Assembly: GCA_946480465.1 (NCBI GenBank)
Contig: CAMLJY010000032.1
Location: forward strand, 3,915-67,914
Direction: 5' to 3'
DNA length: 64,000 bases
Source of the DNA: an uncultured Burkholderiales bacterium
Lineage (GTDB): Bacteria; Pseudomonadota; Gammaproteobacteria; Burkholderiales; Burkholderiaceae
Positions within the stretch are counted from its first letter, which is position 1. Each line of letters opens with the position of its first letter. Positions 1 through 6,767 of this stretch are shown here, in pieces. The notes beneath the pieces are model-generated. The model was not told the DNA's origin. It did not search any database and saw nothing but the letters and a program-made list of their open reading frames with translations. The position numbers and the translations under genes are program-made.

Positions 1-1040
1 GGCGGCACCTTGGCGTCCAGCAGCAGCGATTCGCCGCGCGGCACGATGTCCATCAGGCGCTGGCCGGGCGTGACCACCGCGCCGGCGCCACCGAGCGTCA
101 GGCCGATCACCTGCCCTTCGACCGGGGCGCGGATCTGCGTGCGACCCAGCTCGGTCGTGATGGCAACCAGGCGCTCCTGGTTCGCCTGCACTTCACGCCG
201 CACCTCGGCCAGCTGGCCGGACACTTCCTTCACGTACTCCTGCTCGCGCTGGGCGATGCGCAGGCGCGTCTCGGCGATGGCGTTCTGCGCCCGCTGCATG
301 TTGGTCTGCAGGTCGGCCAGCGAGCTGCGCAGCTCGGCCTGGGCCTGCTCCAGCTGCAGGGCCTGGTTGCGCGGGGCGAAGCCTTCCTCGGCCAGGCCCT
401 GCACGTTGGCGAGCTGGCGCGACTGGATCGACGCCTGCGTCTTGCGGCTCTCCAGCATCTGCTGCAGGCCGGCGATCTGGCCTTCCAGCCCGGTGATGGC
501 CTGGCGGGCGGCGGAAATCTCGGCCGCCTGCGCGGCCTTGCGCGAGTTGAAGAGCTGCTGCTGCACCGCGCGGTGCTGCTGCACCAGCGGGTCCTTGTCC
601 GCCGCCAGCAAGTCCGGGTGGAAGCTGATGGTCGCGGCGCCGGAGACTTCGGCCATCAGCCGGCTCTCGAACGCGCGCTGGGCCAGGTAGTTCTGGCGAA
701 TGGCTTCGTAGGCGGCCTTGGTGGCGGCATCGTCGAGCACGACCAGCACGTCGCCGGCCTTGACCTCCGCGCCTTCCTTGACGGCCAGCTTCTCGACCAC
801 GCCGCCCTGCATGTGCGACACGGTCTTGCGCCGCGTCTCCACCGACACGGTGGCCGGCGCCGCCACGCCTTCATCGAGCGGCGCAAAGGCGGCCCACAGC
901 AGGAACAGCCCGAAGCCGACCACCAGGACCCAGAAGCCGAGGCGGATCACCGGCTTGGTATCGGTCTTCAGCTCGATGTCATCGACGTCGGTCACGGCGC
1001 CGGCTTGGCCGGGCATGCCGGCGACAGGAGAGGAACTCAT
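1..1040 (-). CDS. Type I secretion periplasmic adaptor, HlyD/PrtE family (partial)
   Basis: Membrane fusion protein that should bridge the inner-membrane ABC exporter and an outer-membrane TolC-like channel. The frame opens at an ATG whose complement lies at 1038-1040 and stays open to the left edge, so about 346 residues are present and the C-terminus is missing. A short cytoplasmic N-terminus is followed by one membrane segment (about residues 30-52), then a lipoyl-like half motif, a long Gln/Ala/Glu-rich coiled coil, and the returning half motif with the RAPVEGQV sequence typical of the family. It starts 19 bp after the stop of the upstream exporter gene, so it is the last visible gene of the operon. 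No TolC gene is in the window; it may lie beyond the edge. Confidence 0.93.
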   Translation of the reverse strand, partial: MSSSPVAGMPGQAGAVTDVDDIELKTDTKPVIRLGFWVLVVGFGLFLLWAAFAPLDEGVAAPATVSVETRRKTVSHMQGGVVEKLAVKEGAEVKAGDVLVVLDDAATKAAYEAIRQNYLAQRAFESRLMAEVSGAATISFHPDLLAADKDPLVQQHRAVQQQLFNSRKAAQAAEISAARQAITGLEGQIAGLQQMLESRKTQASIQSRQLANVQGLAEEGFAPRNQALQLEQAQAELRSSLADLQTNMQRAQNAIAETRLRIAQREQEYVKEVSGQLAEVRREVQANQERLVAITTELGRTQIRAPVEGQVIGLTLGGAGAVVTPGQRLMDIVPRGESLLLDAKVP

Positions 1041-1059
1041 GGGAACACCTGTATTCGTT

Positions 1060-2814
1060 TCAGCTTTGGGCGGGTTGAGCGACGGCCGACTTCACCACGA
1101 CCGGGAGGAAGCGCGAGACCTGGCCGTTCTCCAGCACCAGCACGCGATCGGCCGCAGCGAGCAGGTGCTGCTGGTGCACGATCATGAAAACCGTCTTGCC
1201 GCGCGACTTCAGCTCGCGCACCGTGCGCACCAGCGCGGCCTCGCCGACGTCGTCGAGGTTGGCATTCGGCTCGTCCAGCACCACCAGCGCCGGATCGCCG
1301 AGGATGGCGCGCGCCAGGCCGATGCGCTGGCGCTGGCCGCCGGACAGCATGCCGCCGGCCTCGCCCATGGGCGTGTCGTAGCCCTTGGGCAGGCGCAGGA
1401 TCATGTCGTGGATGCCGGTGCGGGTGGCCGCCTCGATCACCAGCTCGGGCGGCACGTCGCCGAAGCGGCCGATGTTCTCGGCAATGGTGCCGTCGAACAG
1501 CTCGATGTCCTGCGGCAGGTAGCCGATGTGCGGGCCCAGCGCCTCGCGCGACCATTCGGTGATCGGGTGGCCGTCGAGCAGCACCTGGCCGCTCACATCG
1601 GGCCATATGCCGACGATGCAGCGGGCCAGCGTGGACTTGCCGGCACCCGACGGTCCGACGATCGCGACCACCTCGCCGGCCTTGAAGTCCAGGTCCAGGC
1701 CCTTCAGGATCGGCACCTCGCGGCCGGGGGCGGTGGCCACGAGTTGGCGCAGGCTGACCTGGCCGGCCACCTCGTCGCCGGCGTGGGTGGCCTCGCGCTG
1801 CGGGTTGTCTTCGAGCAGCTTCTCCAGGCGCGCATACGACTGGCGCATGTCGACGAACTGCTTCCAGGTCTGCACCACCATGCTGATTGGCCGCAGCGCG
1901 TTGCCCATCAGCGCATTGCAGGCGATCATCGCGCCGGCGCTGATGTGGCCATCGATGGCCAGCAGCGCGCCCAGCGCCAGCATCAGCGATTGCTGCGTGT
2001 ACTGCACGAACTTGGTGGTGGCCTGCAGGCGGTGCGCGGTTTCGTGGGCGCCGTGCAGCGTACCGCCCAGGCGCTCCTGGATGGCGAGCCAGTGGCGGCG
2101 CAGGTTGCCCAGCATGCCCAGCGCCTCGACCGTCTCGGCATTGCGCAGCTTGGCCTGCAGGTAGGCCATCGATTCCATCTGGCCTTCCTGCACCCGTTCG
2201 AAATGCTTGGCGGTGATGCGGTTGCCCGCCACCGCGATCACCAGCATCACGATCGCGAACAGGATCGAGGCCCAGCCCAGCCACGGGTGCATCAGGAACA
2301 GCACGGCGATGTAGACCGGCGTCCACGGCGAGTCCACCAGCGCGAAGATGCCGTTGCCGGTGAGGAACTGGCGCAGGTTGGTCAGGTCGTTGAAGGCCTG
2401 CAGCTGGTTGCGCGAGTTGCCGTTGAGGCTGGTCTCGAAGCTGGCGTTGAAGATCTGCGAATTCAGCGCCTGGTCGAAGCGCGCACCGGCGCGCACCAGC
2501 AGGCGCGAGCGCAGCCATTCAGCGAAGGCCATGATGCCGAAGAAGAGCACCATGAACAGCGTCAGCGCGGCCAGCGTGTACTCGCTGCCGCTGGCCATGA
2601 CGCGGTCGAAGACCTGCATCATGTACAGCGTCGGCGTCAGCAGCAGCAGGTTGGCGAAGAAGCTGAAGACCGCCACCCACGCGAACTCGCGCCGGAAGCT
2701 GTACAGCGTGCGGCCGAGGGCACTGCGATGGAAGAAGCCCGCGCCACCGCTGGCGGCCGGGGTGGAGGCAGCCGGCGCTGGCAGTGCGCCGGCGGTCAGG
2801 CTCTGGGTACTCAT
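1060..2814 (-). CDS. Type I secretion ABC permease/ATPase, PrtD family (second copy)
   Basis: Inner-membrane exporter half: an N-terminal six-helix transmembrane domain (about residues 35-330) and a C-terminal ATPase. Walker A GPSGAGKS is at 387-394, signature LSGGQ at 490-494, Walker B with DEPN near 514-517, and the H-loop in MIVHQ near 545-549, so the ATPase looks complete. Length (584 aa) fits PrtD/RsaD-type exporters, which lack the C39 peptidase-like domain of HlyB. Its ATG overlaps the stop of the neighbouring exporter by four bases (ATGA), indicating translational coupling. The paired exporter is a paralogue, so the two may form a heterodimer. Likely cargo: the giant RTX protein at 6768-14120 and possibly the M10 protease at 20462-23401 (inference). 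Confidence 0.95.
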   Translation of the reverse strand: MSTQSLTAGALPAPAASTPAASGGAGFFHRSALGRTLYSFRREFAWVAVFSFFANLLLLTPTLYMMQVFDRVMASGSEYTLAALTLFMVLFFGIMAFAEWLRSRLLVRAGARFDQALNSQIFNASFETSLNGNSRNQLQAFNDLTNLRQFLTGNGIFALVDSPWTPVYIAVLFLMHPWLGWASILFAIVMLVIAVAGNRITAKHFERVQEGQMESMAYLQAKLRNAETVEALGMLGNLRRHWLAIQERLGGTLHGAHETAHRLQATTKFVQYTQQSLMLALGALLAIDGHISAGAMIACNALMGNALRPISMVVQTWKQFVDMRQSYARLEKLLEDNPQREATHAGDEVAGQVSLRQLVATAPGREVPILKGLDLDFKAGEVVAIVGPSGAGKSTLARCIVGIWPDVSGQVLLDGHPITEWSREALGPHIGYLPQDIELFDGTIAENIGRFGDVPPELVIEAATRTGIHDMILRLPKGYDTPMGEAGGMLSGGQRQRIGLARAILGDPALVVLDEPNANLDDVGEAALVRTVRELKSRGKTVFMIVHQQHLLAAADRVLVLENGQVSRFLPVVVKSAVAQPAQS

Positions 2815-4595
2815 GCGGGGCTCCCTGGGATCGCGGTGGCGGCGGCCGGTCGCGCTGCGGCCGCGGCGGCGCGCATCTGGTTCTGGGCCGCCTGCTCATT
2901 GGCCTTCTTCAGCGCCGCCAGCACTTCGTCGCGCGGGCCGAAGAAGACGACCTGGCCGTCGTTCATCACCAGCAGGCGGTCGGTCGCGGGCATCAGCGTG
3001 GTGCGGTGGGTGTTGACGACGACGGTCGCGCCACGCGCCTTCAGGCTCAGCAGCAGCTGCAGCAGCGCCCGCTCGCCGGCTTCGTCCAGACTGGAATTGG
3101 GCTCGTCGAGCACCAGGAAGGCCGGGTTGCCATAGACGGCGCGGGCCAGGCCCAGGCGCTGGCGCTGGCCGCCGGAGAGCACCGCGCCCTCGTCGCCGAT
3201 GCGCGTGTCGTAGCCCTGCGGCAGCGCTTCGATGATCTCGGTCAGGCCCACCTGGCGCGCGGCCTCCTTGACCTTGTCCATGTCGACCTTGCCGAAGCGC
3301 GCGATGTTCTCCGCCACCGTGCCATCGAACAGCTCGACGAACTGCGGCAGGTAGCCCAGGTGCGGCCCCAGCTCGGCCTTGTTCCAGCCGTGCACGTCCG
3401 CGCCGTCCAGGCGCACCTTGCCGGACGCTGCCGGCCAGATGCCGACCAGCAGGCGCGCCAGCGTGCTCTTGCCCGAGGCCGAAGGGCCGATGACACCGAC
3501 CACCTCGCCCGGCCGCGCCGCGAAGCTCACGTTCTTCAGGATCGGCGTCGGGCTGCCGGGCGCACCGGCCAGCACACCCTCGACCGTGAGCAGGCCCTTG
3601 GGAGGCGGCAACGGCATGCCGGGCTCGGTCTCCACGTGCTTGCCGAGCAGCTGGTCGAGGCGCTTGTACGAATCGCGTACGCCCACCACCAGCCGCCAGT
3701 GCGACACCAGCTGCGCCAGTGGTGCCAGCACCCGTCCGCCGAGGATGGACGCCACGATCACCATGCCGGCGCCGCCCCACAGCTGGTTGTGCAGCATCAG
3801 CCAGCAGGCGCCGCCCAGCAGCAGCGAGCTTTGCATCATCTGGATCAGCTTGGCGGCGGTGGCATTCAGGCCGCCGTAGTCGGATGCCTCGGCCTGCTTG
3901 GCGAGGAAGGTGCGCTGCAGCCGCATCCAGCGCCGGTGGATCTGGCCCAGCATTCCCATGGATTCAATAACCTGCGAATTGCGCAGCGTGTGGCCGGCGT
4001 AGCTCTGGGCTTGCATGCTGGCCTGCTGCGCTTCCGTCAGCAGCGGCATGGTGCGTCGTTCGGTCAGCACCGCCAGGCCGACCTGCAGCAGCGCGCCCAC
4101 CAGCGCCAGCACCCCGAGCCAGGGGCTGAGCATGAACAGCAGCACCAGGCAGATCAGCGCCGACGGAATGTCCATCACCGACGTGATCGCCGGCGTGCCG
4201 ATGAACTCGCGCAGCGTCCGGAGGTCGGTGAACACCTGCGTCGTGCCCCCGGGCATCTTGCGCAGGTTGGCCTCGAAAGCCCCGTTGAACAGCAGCGGGC
4301 GAACGCGCCGGTCGATGGCATCGGCCGCCTGGTGCAACACGCGTGCGCGCACCAGTTCCAGCAGCTCCATCACGATGTAGACGCCCAGCACCATCAGCAG
4401 CAGCATCGCCAGCGTGTAGGCGTTGCGGCTGTTGAGCACCCGGCCGTAGACCTCGAACATGAACCAGGACGGCGCCAGCGCCAGCAGGCCGGTGACCAGG
4501 CTGACCCACGAGGCCTGCTTGAAGAAGCCGCGCTGATCGACGATCGCCTGGCGAAGTGGTGAAGGCGGCGCAGGGCCGCGAACGGGTGGTTTCAT
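2811..4595 (-). CDS. Type I secretion ABC permease/ATPase, PrtD family (first copy)
   Basis: Second PrtD-type exporter half, 594 aa, with transmembrane domain at about 25-300 and ATPase at about 335-560. Walker A GPSASGKS is at 370-377, LSGGQ at 473-477, Walker B ending DEPN at 497-500, and an H-loop in VVNTH. All catalytic motifs are present, so neither copy of the pair looks degenerate. Sequence identity between the copies is only moderate, with clearly different N-termini, so this is an old duplication. The ATG overlaps the stop of the TnpB-like gene by ATGA, and the stop overlaps the next exporter start by ATGA, so three genes are translationally chained. The C-terminus is rich in Ala and Arg. 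Confidence 0.95.
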   Translation of the reverse strand: MKPPVRGPAPPSPLRQAIVDQRGFFKQASWVSLVTGLLALAPSWFMFEVYGRVLNSRNAYTLAMLLLMVLGVYIVMELLELVRARVLHQAADAIDRRVRPLLFNGAFEANLRKMPGGTTQVFTDLRTLREFIGTPAITSVMDIPSALICLVLLFMLSPWLGVLALVGALLQVGLAVLTERRTMPLLTEAQQASMQAQSYAGHTLRNSQVIESMGMLGQIHRRWMRLQRTFLAKQAEASDYGGLNATAAKLIQMMQSSLLLGGACWLMLHNQLWGGAGMVIVASILGGRVLAPLAQLVSHWRLVVGVRDSYKRLDQLLGKHVETEPGMPLPPPKGLLTVEGVLAGAPGSPTPILKNVSFAARPGEVVGVIGPSASGKSTLARLLVGIWPAASGKVRLDGADVHGWNKAELGPHLGYLPQFVELFDGTVAENIARFGKVDMDKVKEAARQVGLTEIIEALPQGYDTRIGDEGAVLSGGQRQRLGLARAVYGNPAFLVLDEPNSSLDEAGERALLQLLLSLKARGATVVVNTHRTTLMPATDRLLVMNDGQVVFFGPRDEVLAALKKANEQAAQNQMRAAAAAARPAAATAIPGSPA

Positions 4596-5278
4596 GGCAG
4601 TGGGCGGGCCGTGTCGGTGGTGGGCGAAGCGTTGGACGTGGCGAGGGGGATGGCGGTCGTGAGGGGCAGTTCGTCGCTGGTCACCAGCACGTATTCAGGC
4701 AGCTCGGCGCGAGCCGCCGCGTCAGCGCCATCGGACGGTTCCGGCAGTGCATCCTCGACCTGGGCGAAGTGGAAGCTCAACTGGAATTGCGCGGCCTTGG
4801 CCGTGAGCACGATCTCCCGCAGCTTTTCGTTGCGGAAGCGCTGCTCGTCCTCCGGCGTCAGGTTGATCTGGAAGCGCATGCGGCCGTCCAGCGTGTACAT
4901 GGATACCTGGCCGTCCTTGATGCTGAGCGTGTGCCGGTCGAAATAGACCGGCGACTGCGGCAGGAAGTGCACCCGCGGCAAGGGCTTGTCGCCCAGGCGC
5001 GCCAGGTTGAACGGGCTCTGCGGATGCTGGTAGACGAGACGGCATGAGCGGGAGACCGAATAGATGGCATTGCAGACCATCTGCGAACCGATGTCCGGGA
5101 ACTGCTGCCGCAGCTGCTTGTAGGCCATGTGGTGCAGCGCCACCCGGTTCCAGCACCGCGTTTGCTGCACCATCGGCGCCAGGGCATTGCAGACCGCCGC
5201 AAACGCATGCTGGAGTTCCGCGAGCCGCTGTGCTTGCTGCGGCGCGGGGTCAAGCAGCACGCGGACCACGGAATTCAT
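4592..5278 (-). CDS. RuvC-less TnpB/IS605 OrfB-like N-terminal domain protein, first gene of the type I secretion operon
   Basis: A 228-residue protein whose layout matches the front half of TnpB/IS1341-type OrfB proteins. Residues 8-35 (LLDPAPQQAQRL...) match the usual opening LLPTPEQ. Residues 43-80 (NRVALHHMAYKQLRQQF...GSQM) match the helical REC-like part. Residues 101-172 match the WED-like strands: FLPQSPVYFDRHTLS corresponds to the usual FRP-x4-FDDRCLS, and VSMYTLDGRMR to VSIWT-x2-GRL. The protein then ends in an acidic, Thr/Pro-rich tail exactly where the RuvC nuclease domain should begin, so no catalytic Asp/Glu residues exist. It is coupled by ATGA to the exporter genes, which argues for a working host gene, not decay. 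A DNA- or RNA-binding regulatory role is inference. The ATG lies in an inverted repeat with no Shine-Dalgarno at normal spacing. Homology is judged by eye. Confidence 0.7.
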   Translation of the reverse strand: MNSVVRVLLDPAPQQAQRLAELQHAFAAVCNALAPMVQQTRCWNRVALHHMAYKQLRQQFPDIGSQMVCNAIYSVSRSCRLVYQHPQSPFNLARLGDKPLPRVHFLPQSPVYFDRHTLSIKDGQVSMYTLDGRMRFQINLTPEDEQRFRNEKLREIVLTAKAAQFQLSFHFAQVEDALPEPSDGADAAARAELPEYVLVTSDELPLTTAIPLATSNASPTTDTARPLP

Positions 5279-5313
5279 ATAGGAGGCGGACTGTAGGCAG
5301 ACTCCTATATGAA
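5274..5313. repeat. Perfect 12-bp inverted repeat over the start of the TnpB-like gene
   Basis: TTCATATAGGAG at 5274-5285 is the exact reverse complement of CTCCTATATGAA at 5302-5313, with a 16-bp spacer. One arm covers the start codon of the TnpB-like gene (complement at 5276-5278). The centre of symmetry (5293.5) falls within one base of the centre of the candidate -10 hexamer. The arms are AT-rich compared with the surroundings. It could be an operator for autoregulation, a transcript hairpin hiding the start codon, or a relic of a transposon end. The first is my preferred reading. Confidence 0.85.
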
Positions 5314-5318
5314 GTCAA
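5290..5318 (-). promoter_or_regulatory. Candidate sigma-70 promoter of the type I secretion operon
   Basis: On the minus strand TTGACT (complement of 5313-5318) is followed after exactly 17 bases by TACAGT (complement of 5290-5295). That is 5/6 and 4/6 to consensus. The predicted transcript would begin near 5283-5285, only about 5-7 bases before the ATG at 5278, giving an almost leaderless mRNA. This fits the absence of a Shine-Dalgarno at normal spacing. The -35/-10 spacer contains one arm of the inverted repeat. Confidence 0.55.
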
Positions 5319-5398
5319 GCCAGTTTCGGCCTGGAGCCGTTACGGCGTGCGACTCGACCAGGCTCTGATCCAAGCCTGAGACTTTCTCGAGCGTGCCC

Positions 5399-5920
5399 TC
5401 AGTGCAGCGGCGCCGCCGGCGGCCGGTCGACGGCCTGCTTCTCCGCCGCGATGGCAGGCAAGGCCCATCCTGCAACCTGGACGCGGCGCGAGATGGCATC
5501 CACCAGGGCGTGCAAGGTCGGGTTGGACAGCACCAGAGCCAAAGGCGCGCGGTCCTTCAGCGCGAACTTGACGACCCAGCGTCCGTCACTGCGGCGCCGT
5601 CCGCAGGTCACTTCCGTGACCAGCAGCGGCGTCACCTGCCGGACCTCCTCCACGGGCGCCGGCTCCGTGCGCACCGGCACCTGGCTCGATTGGACCTGGT
5701 GGTGCGCTGCCGAGACGGCAGCCTGGGCTGCGCGGTCCATTCGTGGCGGGAGTTCGGCGGACATGTCCACCATCGCCTGCAGGTCCTGCCGCCACGAGGC
5801 ACACACCCGCCGGGTCACGTGCAGCCAATGCTCGACGGCGCCCGCCTCGGCCTTGTGCACGAAGCGCAGGACCAGCCGATCCTCGAGGGGGTCGTATCGA
5901 ACGCTGAGGTTCTGGAGCAT
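5399..5920 (-). CDS. Conserved-looking hypothetical protein (173 aa) upstream of the secretion operon
   Basis: No family recognised. The N-terminus (YDPLEDRLVLRF, then HWLHVTRRVCASWRQDL) reads like a beta hairpin followed by a helix. A charged and Gln/Val/Pro-rich middle (about 60-95) leads to a second compact part (about 98-160: VTEVTCGRRRSDGRWVVKFAL...LVLSNPTLHALVDAI). No signal peptide or membrane segment is visible. The start has no clear Shine-Dalgarno and sits directly after a terminator-like hairpin (5927-5956), so expression may depend on read-through or on an unseen promoter. It lies between the 94-aa gene and the secretion operon on the same strand, suggesting a shared job with the exporter, but that is context only. 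Confidence 0.65.
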   Translation of the reverse strand: MLQNLSVRYDPLEDRLVLRFVHKAEAGAVEHWLHVTRRVCASWRQDLQAMVDMSAELPPRMDRAAQAAVSAAHHQVQSSQVPVRTEPAPVEEVRQVTPLLVTEVTCGRRRSDGRWVVKFALKDRAPLALVLSNPTLHALVDAISRRVQVAGWALPAIAAEKQAVDRPPAAPLH

Positions 5921-5926
5921 GACGTG

Positions 5927-5956
5927 AAAAGGCCCCGGCTTCTTCAGCCAGGGCCT
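5927..5956 (-). terminator. Rho-independent terminator after the 94-aa gene
   Basis: On the minus strand AGGCCCTGGCT pairs with AGCCGGGGCCT (one G-U pair) across the loop GAAGA and is followed by TTTT. It lies 22 bp after the stop of the 94-aa gene and only 7 bp before the ATG of the 173-aa gene, so it would separate the two, or act as a partial read-through site. Confidence 0.7.
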
Positions 5957-5977
5957 CTCGGTTCAGACGCTCTGCCT

Positions 5978-6262
5978 TCAGGCCGAAGCCGGCGCCTCGG
6001 CTTGCTCGGCAGCGGCCTTGCCCTTGCCGCGCTTCTGCTGGCGGGCGACCAGTTCCTGCACCAGCTTTTGCTGCATCGCGAAGCCGCTCATGAAGGCGTC
6101 GAGCGGCAACACCAGCTGGTGCGTGATGTCCATCTTCAGGCCGTCCTTGCCTTCCTTGGTCTTGGCGGCACCGGCGATCGCGGCGAGATCGATGCGGACG
6201 AGGCCGTTCTGGACGGACAGACCGACGATGCGGTCGCTGAAGACGTATTGCTTGTTTGCCAT
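5978..6262 (-). CDS. Small hypothetical protein (94 aa) downstream of the giant surface-protein gene
   Basis: No family assigned. The first 55 residues look beta-rich and compact (YVFSDRIVGLSVQNGLVRIDL...KMDITHQLVLPLDAFM), followed by a helix (about 58-75) and a Lys/Ala/Glu-rich tail. The pattern of a strand pair followed by an LPLDAF-type turn loosely recalls DUF3467-like small proteins, but I cannot claim membership. No signal peptide, so probably cytoplasmic. The gene follows the giant RTX gene on the same strand and precedes the 173-aa and TnpB-like genes. It ends in a strong terminator. A CRP-type palindrome with class II geometry lies about 360 bp upstream. Confidence 0.7.
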   Translation of the reverse strand: MANKQYVFSDRIVGLSVQNGLVRIDLAAIAGAAKTKEGKDGLKMDITHQLVLPLDAFMSGFAMQQKLVQELVARQQKRGKGKAAAEQAEAPASA

Positions 6263-6491
6263 GGTGTGGTGAAAAGTGAAACGCGGCGCGCAGAACTCCG
6301 CGCCTGGGGATGAGGGCCCGCGCCCGAATCGGGCTACTTCCGCTGGAGGCGGTCGCCGATTCTAGTGGACCGCTGCCCGGCTATCGTCAGAGCCCAGCTT
6401 CGCGCAATCGCCGGAGGAAGTCCTTTTCAGACATTGCGCGGCGCGCAGCAACCCGCGGTGATGCGCGGCATGCATCCGACCGCTGCGGCGA

Positions 6492-6532
6492 GCGAACGGG
6501 GAGCGTCATCAGAGGCGACGGGGCCCGTTCGC
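6492..6532. repeat. 9-bp inverted repeat in the leader of the 94-aa gene
   Basis: GCGAACGGG at 6492-6500 is the exact reverse complement of CCCGTTCGC at 6524-6532, spacer 23 bp. It lies inside the inferred long leader. It may form a transcript stem-loop; no T-run follows, so it is not an intrinsic terminator. Confidence 0.5.
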
Positions 6533-6623
6533 ACGGGGAGCAGGTGGCGTGTGAGATCGGAGGCATGTCACTGGGGGCTTCTTCGCGATGGTGGCAATTG
6601 TCCTGACTCGCAAGGTGAGCGCG

Positions 6624-6639
6624 TGTGATGCGCATCACC
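6624..6639. promoter_or_regulatory. CRP-type binding site upstream of the 94-aa gene
   Basis: TGTGATGCGCATCACC matches TGTGA-N6-TCACA with one mismatch, and its inner 14 bases are perfectly palindromic. On the minus strand GACAAT (complement of 6597-6602) is centred 32 bp downstream, which would place the site at -41.5, the class II position. Likely ligand: the Crp-family protein encoded at 19666-20364 (inference). Confidence 0.65.
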
Positions 6640-6670
6640 AAGCCCCCACCGAATGTGCGCACGAACACCA

Positions 6671-6708
6671 CCAAAGAAAAGGCCGCCTTCGGTTTCCCGA
6701 AGGCGGCC
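6671..6708 (-). terminator. Rho-independent terminator of the giant RTX gene
   Basis: Perfect 12-bp stem GGCCGCCTTCGG (6681-6692) with its complement at 6697-6708 and a 4-base loop. On the minus strand it is followed by TTTTCTTTGG. It lies about 60 bp after the stop codon of the 2450-residue gene and should end its transcript. Confidence 0.88.
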
Positions 6709-6735
6709 ATCATGAATGGCTTGCCTCTCCGGCAG

Positions 6736-6756
6736 CCCTCCACTCTAGGTGGAGGG
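6736..6756 (-). other. Extra 3' stem-loop directly after the giant gene
   Basis: CCCTCCAC (6736-6743) pairs with GTGGAGGG (6749-6756) across five bases. No T-run follows on the minus strand, so it is not a terminator by itself. It sits 11 bp after the stop codon and before the real terminator, where it could protect the 3' end of an abundant mRNA (inference). Confidence 0.5.
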
Positions 6757-6767
6757 CCAATCGGAGA

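Larger units (their letters stand above)
6263..6670. other. Intergenic leader region between the giant gene terminator and the 94-aa gene
   Basis: About 400 bp with no convincing gene. It contains a CRP-type palindrome (6624-6639), a candidate -10 (GACAAT, complement of 6597-6602) placed for class II activation, and a 9-bp inverted repeat GCGAACGGG/CCCGTTCGC (6492-6500 and 6524-6532). If transcription starts near 6590 the 94-aa gene has a leader of roughly 330 nt. The 118-aa minus-strand reading frame here runs through the terminator and is not believed. Confidence 0.5.

Noticed and set aside
718..4562. Long plus-strand frames opposite the exporter genes (718-3135, 2784-4562)
   Set aside because: They are antisense to two clear ABC exporters, with Arg/His/Gln-rich low-complexity translations and no motifs.
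4592..5313. An intact IS605-family insertion sequence or full-length TldR
   Set aside because: There is no TnpA gene, no RuvC domain and no element boundaries. The gene is fused into an operon by ATGA overlap, so it is host-adapted, not a mobile element.
6387..6743. 118-aa minus-strand frame downstream of the giant gene
   Set aside because: It runs straight through the strong terminator at 6671-6708 and has no recognisable composition.
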